Source of the DNA: an uncultured Desulfovibrio sp.
Lineage (GTDB): Bacteria; Desulfobacterota; Desulfovibrionia; Desulfovibrionales; Desulfovibrionaceae
NCBI GenBank assembly: GCA_900550745.1
Contig: URTO01000031.1
Location: 1-11,344, forward strand
Direction of reading: 5' to 3'
Length of the DNA: 11,344 nucleotides
Positions 1-5,539 of this stretch are shown here, in pieces. Each line of letters starts with the position of its first letter. The stretch's first letter is position 1. The translations under genes were made by a program, and so were the position numbers. Under the pieces are notes generated by a model. That model did no database searches and was not told the DNA's origin. It saw only the letters and a list, made by a program, of their open reading frames with translations.

Positions 1-1
1 G

Positions 2-136
2 GCCTTAGCCGTAGATCCCGTCAATGGAAACACCGGATAAAAAAGCCGTATTTTCACCATGCTGTGGAGATGAAACAACCACATACTATGACAGAGCCTT
101 TCCAGTTTTCCCCTTGGCGGGATCCACGGCTAAGGC
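2..136. repeat. Inverted-repeat-bounded segment, possible MITE or element remnant
   Basis: A 19-bp inverted repeat with one mismatch frames this stretch: GCCTTAGCCGTAGATCCCG at 2-20 and its near-complement at 118-136. The similarity extends a few bases further inward on both sides. No transposase gene is present. The arms are too far apart (about 97 nt) to act as a normal terminator, although a short T run follows the right arm (138-142). Because the window begins at the left arm, the true boundary and any target duplication cannot be judged. It could be a small non-autonomous element or a local repeat. The segment also contains the first copy of the direct repeat described separately. Confidence 0.55.
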
Positions 137-341
137 ATTTTTCTAGTTATCCATTTGGAATTTAAAGGAAAAGCATCAACCATTTCCTATGACACAGCCA
201 CTGGAAAAAGGCTGTATTTTCCACCGCACTGTAGAGATGAAACAACCACATACTATAACAGGGCCTTATGAATTATTCCTTCGGAATTTCAGAAAATCAG
301 ACATCAACCATTTTCTATGATACAGCCTTCGGAAAAGGCCG
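42..341. repeat. Imperfect tandem/direct repeats downstream of the DUF39 gene
   Basis: Two kinds of block alternate. Block one occurs at 42-100 and 205-266 and shares a perfect 23-bp core (67-89 and 234-256, containing GATGAAACAACCACATACT). Block two occurs at 174-199 and 302-327 (CATCAACCATTT, then CTATGA, then ACAGCC). A shorter related purine-rich tail follows each second block (205 onward and 331 onward). The offset is 167 bp for block one and 128 bp for block two, so the first unit carries about 39 extra bases. The last copy of block two overlaps the stop codon (315-317) and final codons of the DUF39 gene. No gene is seen in 1-314. Confidence 0.7.
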
Positions 342-1529
342 CTTCCCCAACGGCCCATAATATGCCGGGATACGGTCAACCGCTTCTGTCAGAAGAAACT
401 CGCCTTTCCCGATCCACGCCTTGAGCGTATCGGCTATTTCAAGGGAAATCACATGGCTGGTCAGAGGCACGGTCGGGATCTTGCGGCCCTGGATTTCCAC
501 CTCGCCGGAAAGCAGGTCGGAGAAACGCACATGCTGGATGATCCGGGGCAGCCCATTGGGGTAGTCATACCCGTAATCCTTCACGGGCATCAGGATGTCC
601 TCGTTGGAAACCCCGGTGAAGGCCGCCATTTCCTCATTGAGGATCGGGATCGGAATCCCCACGCCCACTGCCAGCGAAACGCCGTATCCGGTGAGGGACA
701 GGCCGCGCAGGTAGCGGGGCTTCATACCCTTGAGGTCGCCGCGCACCATGAGCGTGCCCGATCCGCTGAGGGGGAGCCCTTTTTCGGTACGCTGGGGTGA
801 GGGGTCGTGCTGCGTGCCCGCACCGATGACGTAACCTTGCCCGCCTCCGAGGAAAATGCGCGTCCCGGTGCCGATGGTGCGGAACCACGGATCATTGAAC
901 AGCGGCGAGAGGCAGCCCGCCGTGGCAAAGTTCACATTCCGCATGTCCGGCTTGAGCGGCCCCATGTACGTATAAATGGTGCGGCTGGTGCAGTTCACCG
1001 CCGCATTGTAATTCTGGTAGCAGTTGCGCGGGTTCAGAAGCTGCGCGAAAGCCAGATCCGCCAGCGTGATGGTGCGGTCGAGGGCCCGGCGGGGGTAGCA
1101 GTCCGTCCCGTATGAAGCCGCCCGCAGATGGACGCTGCGCCCGGCTACGAGATCTTCGATGACGTGTGCGCCGCCGTATTTGAACTGGCCCGGATAGACC
1201 TTGTTCTGGGGATCGTCTTCGGGCAGCTCGGTAGCGCCGAGATAGGCGTCCACGGCGGCAAGCCCGGCATAGGCGGGGACGTCGTTCATCCAGACCTTAG
1301 TGGTGCGGATCTTCGGCGGTTCGGGCTGGCCGATATTGAACAGCAAGCCGGACGAGCACATGGGCGAGAACGTGCCCGTAGTCACCACGTCGACTTCACG
1401 GGCGGCTTTTTCCGGGCCCATGCGCCGGACGGCCTCGACCATTTCCTCGGCGTTGAGGACTACGGCCTTGCCTTTTTTGATGCGCTCGTTGATTTCCGCA
1501 ATTGTCTTGATAACCTTGTGAGAAAACAC
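315..1529 (-). CDS. Homocysteine biosynthesis protein, DUF39/HcyBio family
   Basis: A 404-residue protein recognised as the DUF39 (HcyBio) family, whose members are needed in several anaerobes for forming homocysteine from an aspartate-semialdehyde-derived intermediate and sulfide, replacing classical sulfhydrylation routes. It is cytosolic, with no signal peptide or membrane span. Features typical of the family are the early TGTFSPMCSSG segment (Cys58), AASYGTDCYPRR (Cys144), NCTSRTIYTYMGPL (Cys180) and ATAGCLSPL (Cys206), plus glycine-rich GTRIFLGGGQGYVIGAGTQH. No CBS domain follows the core, unlike some archaeal relatives. The start is GTG at 1529, preceded by GAGG at a 9-nt gap; no upstream ATG competes. 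The partner NIL/ferredoxin protein often found with DUF39 is not in the window. The last codons lie in a repeat copy. The family call is firm; the exact chemistry is not shown by the sequence. Confidence 0.88.
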   Translation of the reverse strand: MFSHKVIKTIAEINERIKKGKAVVLNAEEMVEAVRRMGPEKAAREVDVVTTGTFSPMCSSGLLFNIGQPEPPKIRTTKVWMNDVPAYAGLAAVDAYLGATELPEDDPQNKVYPGQFKYGGAHVIEDLVAGRSVHLRAASYGTDCYPRRALDRTITLADLAFAQLLNPRNCYQNYNAAVNCTSRTIYTYMGPLKPDMRNVNFATAGCLSPLFNDPWFRTIGTGTRIFLGGGQGYVIGAGTQHDPSPQRTEKGLPLSGSGTLMVRGDLKGMKPRYLRGLSLTGYGVSLAVGVGIPIPILNEEMAAFTGVSNEDILMPVKDYGYDYPNGLPRIIQHVRFSDLLSGEVEIQGRKIPTVPLTSHVISLEIADTLKAWIGKGEFLLTEAVDRIPAYYGPLGKRPFPKAVS

Positions 1530-1598
1530 GATAGTTTTCCTCGGCAGATGGTTGGTTCCCTCGGCGGGCGCGGTTCGGTTCGTTTGCCCTTTACCGTT

Positions 1599-1604
1599 AT
1601 CATA
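1599..1604 (-). promoter_or_regulatory. Candidate -10 element for the DUF39 gene
   Basis: Reading the minus strand, TATGAT (5 of 6 to TATAAT) lies about 70 nt upstream of the GTG start. The hexamer 17 bp further upstream is a poor -35 match, so this is only a suggestion. I found no recognisable SAM, SAH or T-box riboswitch fold in the 1530-1860 leader by eye. Confidence 0.25.
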
Positions 1605-1779
1605 CCCCCTTCCGCCAGTCCATGACCGTGCTGGGGCGGGGGATTCGCCTTTCCGATGCCTTTTGAAAGGGTTCGGATGCGCTTTTTGGCCCGTTATGGC
1701 GTCATGCCCATTGAAAGTGCCGATGTCCCGTGCCGCGGCTCAGGGAAGACGCCCCAGCGGTGGAGAGGCGGGCCATAGC

Positions 1780-1807
1780 TTGGCGGACGGCACGGCTTTA
1801 TGATACT
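1780..1807 (+). promoter_or_regulatory. Candidate promoter for the four-helix membrane protein gene
   Basis: TTGGCG (1780-1785) and GATACT (1802-1807) are separated by 16 bp and end about 53 nt before the ATG at 1861. Both hexamers are only moderate matches to sigma70 boxes. An overlapping TATGAT at 1799-1804 is an alternative -10. The call is weak. Confidence 0.25.
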
Positions 1808-1860
1808 ACCCCAGCTTGAAACCATACCAATGGTGTCCATCACCAAGCAATGGAGCATAC

Positions 1861-2727
1861 ATGAACCTTTCCAAATACGAACATGCGGAGCGCAAGGAGG
1901 CCGAAGCCTCCAAGGATGCCCCCGAAACCCCGCAGGACGGCGGCGCGGAACAGAAGCACCACACGCTGTTCGGCAAGCAATTCACTGAAAAAGAGCAGAA
2001 GACCTTATTCCTCTACCTCGTCATCGGCATCGTCCTCATGGAGCTCGCGGTAACGGTGGGCGCCATCATCATCAGCATCACCAACGCCCAGCCCTCGTCC
2101 AGCGGCGTGCCGCACTTCCAATTCCCGTGGATAGGCTATCTGGTCGCCGTGGTCATGGTTCCCGTGCTCGCCATGCTGCTGGTCAACCTCGTGAGCCTCG
2201 GCTTCTCGCGGGGGGCGCGCGGCGGCGAAGACGTGAACCTTGAAGGCGTCCCGCAGCGGATGCAGACGTTTTACGCGCTGGTCCGGGGAGCGCCCACGGT
2301 GATCCTGTTCGCGGGCTTCGTGCTCATGTGCGCCGCGATCTACTATCTCGACGGGGTGATGAGCCTGCTCCTGAAACTGGGGGAAAACTTCCATATGGTC
2401 GCCATATGGGTCGTGGGCGGCTTCGCCGCAGCCTGGATCATCAGCTATGTCGTCCGGGCGTGGATGCACTACAAAACCAAGCAGATGGAAGCGGAATACG
2501 CATTCCGCCACGAAGTGCTGGAACGTACCGGCATGGTCATCCTCGACACCAGGCACGCGCCGACCACGGAACTGCGCATGCTGCCCTCCGTCCCCGGCGG
2601 CCAGTCCGGGGCCCTGCCCCCCGCCGTGGATGTGGACGCTTCAGCCGCGCTTCCGCCCTCCGAAGGGGATGCGGCGCAGGAGGATCCCTCCCAAACGGCC
2701 GTGGACATCGACGGCGGGAAAAAATAG
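1861..2727 (+). CDS. Hypothetical four-helix inner-membrane protein
   Basis: I do not recognise the family. The ATG at 1861 gives 288 residues and has GGAG (1852-1855) 5 nt upstream. An in-frame TTG at 1816 would add 15 residues but has no comparable ribosome site. The layout is a hydrophilic, charged N-terminus (1-45), helix one (about 48-74), helix two (about 88-114), a glycine/arginine-rich loop (GFSRGARGGEDVN, 114-126), helix three (about 144-164), helix four (about 178-201) with an aromatic exit, then a basic/acidic segment (202-235). A low-complexity Pro/Ala/Asp tail runs from about 240 to 288. There are no histidine, cysteine or CxxC clusters and no enzyme motif. The gene stands alone between a divergent DUF39 gene and a terminator. 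Codon use matches the neighbours. Function unknown; a small-ligand or stress-related membrane role would be guesswork. Confidence 0.8.
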   Translation: MNLSKYEHAERKEAEASKDAPETPQDGGAEQKHHTLFGKQFTEKEQKTLFLYLVIGIVLMELAVTVGAIIISITNAQPSSSGVPHFQFPWIGYLVAVVMVPVLAMLLVNLVSLGFSRGARGGEDVNLEGVPQRMQTFYALVRGAPTVILFAGFVLMCAAIYYLDGVMSLLLKLGENFHMVAIWVVGGFAAAWIISYVVRAWMHYKTKQMEAEYAFRHEVLERTGMVILDTRHAPTTELRMLPSVPGGQSGALPPAVDVDASAALPPSEGDAAQEDPSQTAVDIDGGKK

Positions 2728-2833
2728 CGCTTCCCTCACGCGCCCGGAAAACTTTTCCCGCGAACGGACATTACCTCAATAAAACAGGCCCGCTGCCCCA
2801 CCAAAAACCATCACGGCGCACAGCCCATCAACC

Positions 2834-2878
2834 AAACGGCAAGCCCTTCCGTCCATACATCGGAGGGGCTTGCCGTTT
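2834..2878 (+). terminator. Strong hairpin, likely bidirectional terminator between convergent genes
   Basis: An 18-bp stem pairs 2834-2851 (AAACGGCAAGCCCTTCCG) with 2861-2878 around a 9-nt loop. The single non-Watson-Crick pair is a U-G wobble in plus-strand RNA and an A-C mismatch in minus-strand RNA, so it folds best as the end of the membrane-protein transcript. The T tract after it is short (TTTAT), so it is not a textbook terminator, but its place between convergent genes supports the call. Confidence 0.65.
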
Positions 2879-3022
2879 ATGAAGTGAGGATGAGGTGGAC
2901 GGGAGGGGATTCTCCCGAAGAAAAAAGGAAGGAATCTTTCGCCCAAAAGGGCACGGCGATCAGCGCCCGCCTTAAGGGTCTCCTCCCACCCGCATGATGC
3001 GTTCATGGCATTGAGAGGAAAG

Positions 3023-3063
3023 GGGGGAATCCCCGGCTTCCGCCTTTGGGTGAGGATTCCCCC
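3023..3063 (-). terminator. Likely transcription terminator of nrfHA
   Basis: A perfect 10-bp inverted repeat, GGGGGAATCC at 3023-3032 and GGATTCCCCC at 3054-3063, encloses 21 nt. It sits 12 bp past the nrfA stop codon in the minus direction and is followed on that strand by a pyrimidine run (CTTTCCTCT). The 21-nt loop can fold further with CCGG and GCGG stretches. The T run is weak, so it may instead protect the 3' end. Confidence 0.55.
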
Positions 3064-3075
3064 TTCATCATACGC

Positions 3076-4635
3076 CTACTGGATCTTCTTGTTGCCTTCC
3101 CACATCTGTCCGGCCTTCGGCAGGGGCTTCAGGTACGCGAACCACGGATGGGTCTTGAGGTATTCGGGGTCCTGCTGGAGCTTGCGGCTCATCTTGAGGA
3201 TGGGCGGCACGATCTGCTTGATGTCGCCTTCCAGCTTCGGCGCGATGCCGTAGTTGGTGGCCTTGAGCGCCGCATTGACGGCGTCCTGGCTCAGGGTGAT
3301 GGAACTGGTCAGGGTGTCGAGGGCCTTGGCGGGGTTATGGAACCCGACGCTGTTTTCGGCGGACACGAAATCCCAGAACATCTGGCCCTTGCGGACGGCT
3401 TCCTTGGCCCGGATGATCAACTGATCATAATCGGCGGGCTTTTCTCCGGCGTACTCAAGGGCAAGGCGCACGGCTTCGTGGGCGCGCACGGAGTATTCCT
3501 GCGCCACGAGAAGCTGCTTATAGGTCTTGTCCTGCGTATATTCGATGCGCCCGCGCAGGTAGGCAGCCGTCTTGTCGGCATGGCACTGGCGGCAGGCGCG
3601 CAGTTCGGGATCACGCAGGGGCGAAGTCCACCAGTGGCTGGACATCTTCTTGCCTTCCTCACGCTGGTACGGCATGTGGCAGTCGGCGCAGGACACACCG
3701 GCGGCGCCATGCGGGCCGTCGATCCACGTTTCATAGTCGGGATGCTGCATCTTCAGCATGGGCGTTTGGGAAACGGGGTGCACCCAGTCGGCGAACTTGC
3801 CCTTGAAGCCGGGCATGTCCACGTTGCCGTTGTCTTCATACACGCTGTAGATGGCTTCGGGCGTGAAGCCGTTCTTCCACGGGAAGACAGGGCGCTTCGC
3901 GGGGCCGTGTCCGGGATCGTTGAAGTAGTATTCCACATGGCACTGGGCGCACACGAGCGAACGCATCTCGCTGCGGGGGAGCTTTGCGGGGTCCTTGCCC
4001 ACGGACTTCAGATAATCCTTGAGCGGCTCGCTGTAGAGCTGGAGCTGCATGTTTTCGGCGTTGTGACAGGTCGCGCAGCCGATGGAGTCGTCATCCGTGA
4101 CTTCCGTGCGGAACTGGTTGAAGTCCTTGGCCCAGAAATCGTCGCCGTACTGCTTGATCCACTGCACCATCTTGGGGGTCTTGCAGTTCCAACAGGTGGC
4201 GGGCATCCCGCCCTTTTCGCCGTACCGGTTGATGCGGTCGATTTCGAGGATGTCGTGGATCGCATACGTGTGGCCGCGCGCTTCACGGTATTCGTACATG
4301 AAGGGATAGCCGAGCCACAGGTTCTTGAGATAGGGCTGGGCCGCCTGCTTGTAGCCTTCGGGCAGCGGGTTCACGTCGTCGTTCTTCATGAAGTTGACGG
4401 AGCCCTTGTACTTGCTCATGAACGTGGATTCGTTGTTGCGGTCGTAGCTGGCGGCCTGAAGGGGAAAGTCCTTGCGAAACGCCGAGGTCTTGTTGTCGTC
4501 GGAGTCCTTCAAGCCCGTCTTGTAGACCGGGGTCTTCAGTTCGGCTGTGGACACGTCGTCACAGCCCGCGGCAAGCCCCAAGGCGGCGCACACCGCCGCC
4601 AACCTGATCAAAGTGCAGAATACACGGCTATTCAT
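3076..4635 (-). CDS. nrfA: Pentaheme cytochrome c nitrite reductase NrfA
   Basis: This is the periplasmic enzyme that reduces nitrite to ammonium with six electrons, receiving them from NrfH. The 519-residue protein has the full NrfA signature. The active-site heme motif is CWNCK (148-152, Lys ligand), followed by four CxxCH hemes: CATCH 187, CAQCH 229, CADCH 316 and CRQCH 348. Likely catalytic residues are Arg120 (EARGH), Tyr236 (HVEYYF) and His298 (KMQHP). Glu235, Lys295 and Gln297 match the conserved calcium site. The N-terminus is an export signal ending LAAGC (Cys25) followed by two Asp, which fits a lipoprotein signal with inner-membrane retention; plain signal-peptidase I cleavage is the alternative. 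Its ATG (4635) overlaps the end of nrfH by 8 bp, so the two are translationally coupled. In sulfate reducers the complex serves mainly in nitrite detoxification. All catalytic motifs are intact. Confidence 0.97.
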   Translation of the reverse strand: MNSRVFCTLIRLAAVCAALGLAAGCDDVSTAELKTPVYKTGLKDSDDNKTSAFRKDFPLQAASYDRNNESTFMSKYKGSVNFMKNDDVNPLPEGYKQAAQPYLKNLWLGYPFMYEYREARGHTYAIHDILEIDRINRYGEKGGMPATCWNCKTPKMVQWIKQYGDDFWAKDFNQFRTEVTDDDSIGCATCHNAENMQLQLYSEPLKDYLKSVGKDPAKLPRSEMRSLVCAQCHVEYYFNDPGHGPAKRPVFPWKNGFTPEAIYSVYEDNGNVDMPGFKGKFADWVHPVSQTPMLKMQHPDYETWIDGPHGAAGVSCADCHMPYQREEGKKMSSHWWTSPLRDPELRACRQCHADKTAAYLRGRIEYTQDKTYKQLLVAQEYSVRAHEAVRLALEYAGEKPADYDQLIIRAKEAVRKGQMFWDFVSAENSVGFHNPAKALDTLTSSITLSQDAVNAALKATNYGIAPKLEGDIKQIVPPILKMSRKLQQDPEYLKTHPWFAYLKPLPKAGQMWEGNKKIQ

Positions 4636-5104
4636 CGGCCACCATCCTTGTGCTGATGGGCTTCATGCGCATGTGCTGCGCACTACGGTGACAGTCGACG
4701 CAGTAGGGCTTGGCGTCCATGCTGGCGACATTCTCGTTGGTTGCAAAATGACAGGCCTTGCAGTTCGCGTTGACGACGTCCTTCGTCGCCATGCCCGCCA
4801 CGATGGGAAGCTCCACATCGCCAAAGGTATTCATATAGAAATCCCTGGCGCCTTCCTTCGCCTTAAAGGGCAGCTTCGGCAACAACGCCGCCGGAGCGTG
4901 ACATTCGTTGCAGGCCAGCTTGGCATGGGGGGACAGCTTGTGCGTCCGTGCGGCCTGTTCCATGATATGACAACTGGAACAGAAGGGACGCGCATCCGTC
5001 ACCCGCATACCCCAAGCCAGCCCTGCCAGCACGAGCACGCCCAGCGCAACGCCGCCCAGCAGCATCTTCAACCACGGGCACTTGCGGGGTGACTCCTCAG
5101 ACAT
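4628..5104 (-). CDS. nrfH: NrfH, tetraheme menaquinol-oxidising partner of NrfA
   Basis: A 158-residue NapC/NirT-family cytochrome that oxidises menaquinol at the outer face of the inner membrane and hands electrons to NrfA. It has one N-terminal anchor helix (about 13-32) and then four CxxCH motifs at Cys42, Cys65, Cys115 and Cys135. The first reads CSSCHIM; in the Desulfovibrio NrfH structure the Met of this CxxCHxM site (here Met48) is the unusual heme 1 ligand. I chose the ATG at 5104 because AGGAGG lies 5 nt upstream. The frame stays open to an ATG at 5203, but that would add 33 residues without similarity and run through the probable promoter. It is the first gene of the nrfHA operon and diverges from the sensor kinase gene, with a 435-bp gap between them. 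Confidence 0.96.
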   Translation of the reverse strand: MSEESPRKCPWLKMLLGGVALGVLVLAGLAWGMRVTDARPFCSSCHIMEQAARTHKLSPHAKLACNECHAPAALLPKLPFKAKEGARDFYMNTFGDVELPIVAGMATKDVVNANCKACHFATNENVASMDAKPYCVDCHRSAQHMRMKPISTRMVADE

Positions 5105-5171
5105 TCTTGCCTCCTCTTGCAACAGATACCAAAACCGCCTTGGCGGGCCGTCTCCCGGCGCGCCGCGAACG

Positions 5172-5241
5172 GCAATCCTCTCAGCCCTTCTATCAAAAAC
5201 CATGCCGGGATTGCGCCTTTTCGTACAAGATGCAATCCTCT
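5172..5241. repeat. Three GCAATCC/GGATTGC motifs upstream of nrfH
   Basis: The heptamer GCAATCC occurs at 5172-5178 and 5232-5238, in both cases as GCAATCCTCT, exactly 60 bp apart. The inverse GGATTGC lies between them at 5208-5214. All lie 68-135 bp upstream of the nrfH start codon, and one overlaps the candidate -24/-12 promoter. They may be binding sites for a regulator or chance repeats of a short word. Confidence 0.35.
5204..5217 (-). promoter_or_regulatory. Weak candidate sigma54 promoter of nrfHA
   Basis: On the minus strand GGCGCAATCCCGGC keeps the essential GG-N10-GC spacing of a -24/-12 promoter. It matches 4 of 6 bases of TGGCAC but only the GC of TTGC. Initiation would fall near 5192, giving a leader of about 88 nt. 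Of the GG-N10-GC cores between 5105 and 5330 on this strand it is the best I found. Support comes mainly from context: a sigma54 activator gene is adjacent. Confidence 0.3.
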
Positions 5242-5324
5242 TGAAATGACAAAGGATACCTGAGCGGCAAAAATGAAGAGGGGGTTCTATCCTTCCTTTT
5301 CCCTTGCTACAGTATGGTTTTTAT

Positions 5325-5374
5325 GACAGCTAGTCAGAAAAAACTGACAACTTGTCCGATTCAGACAACCTGTT
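5325..5374. promoter_or_regulatory. Three related dyads, candidate response-regulator binding sites
   Basis: Three 11-bp dyad-like elements lie in one cluster: GACAGCTAGTC (5325-5335), GACAACTTGTC (5346-5356, perfect palindrome apart from its centre base) and GACAACCTGTT (5364-5374, degenerate right half). Starts are spaced 21 and 18 bp, about two helical turns. The cluster sits in the divergent gap, 130-180 bp upstream of the candidate nrfH initiation site and 166 bp before the kinase start codon. NtrC-family activators with a Fis-type helix-turn-helix bind paired dyads at such distances. That the neighbouring regulator binds here is inferred. Confidence 0.5.
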
Positions 5375-5380
5375 AAGAAT
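5352..5380 (+). promoter_or_regulatory. Candidate sigma70 promoter of the sensor kinase operon
   Basis: TTGTCC (5352-5357) and AAGAAT (5375-5380) are separated by 17 bp, each matching the consensus at 4 of 6 positions. The pair overlaps the second and third dyads, which would allow autoregulation. A transcript from here would have a leader of about 150 nt containing the GC-rich hairpin at 5407-5451. Weak on sequence alone. Confidence 0.25.
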
Positions 5381-5406
5381 GATTCCTCTTTTATCATAGC
5401 CCAAAC

Positions 5407-5451
5407 GCCGCCCCGCCGGTTCGAGAGAGCAAAAACGGTGCGGGGGGCGGC
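5407..5451 (+). other. GC-rich hairpin in the kinase leader
   Basis: GCCGCCCCGC (5407-5416) can pair with GCGGGGGGCGGC (5440-5451), with two bulged G residues and a 23-nt loop. No T run follows on the plus strand. It may stabilise the leader RNA, pause polymerase, or simply reflect local GC skew. Confidence 0.35.
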
Positions 5452-5539
5452 AGGCACCGGGCAAGCCGTCCATAATTTCAGGGATGCGGACAGCCGGAAC
5501 CACGGATTCCCCTGCCTCCGTTCCTGAGAGGAGCCTTCC

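Noticed and set aside
1..340. Repeats as a CRISPR array
   Set aside because: Only two or three degenerate copies with long unequal spacing and no cas genes.
1530..1860. Possible SAM or SAH riboswitch ahead of the DUF39 gene
   Set aside because: I looked because of the sulfur amino acid link but saw no conserved core or convincing paired structure.
1816..2727. Membrane protein starting at the TTG at 1816
   Set aside because: The ATG at 1861 has a well-placed GGAG; the TTG has none and lies close to the candidate promoter.
3046..4656. A 536-codon open frame on the plus strand opposite nrfA
   Set aside because: It is antisense to a gene with all five heme motifs and catalytic residues. The translation resembles no family and is explained by GC-biased codon use.
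4628..5203. Longer nrfH starting at the ATG at 5203
   Set aside because: The extra 33 residues precede the natural anchor region, lack a ribosome site and would cover the promoter region, while the ATG at 5104 has AGGAGG at 5 nt.
5453..5466. GG-N10-GC core on the plus strand as a sigma54 promoter of the kinase operon
   Set aside because: It matches GGCAC at -24, but its -12 half reads AAGC rather than TTGC and lies in a GC-rich hairpin flank; too weak to list as a feature.
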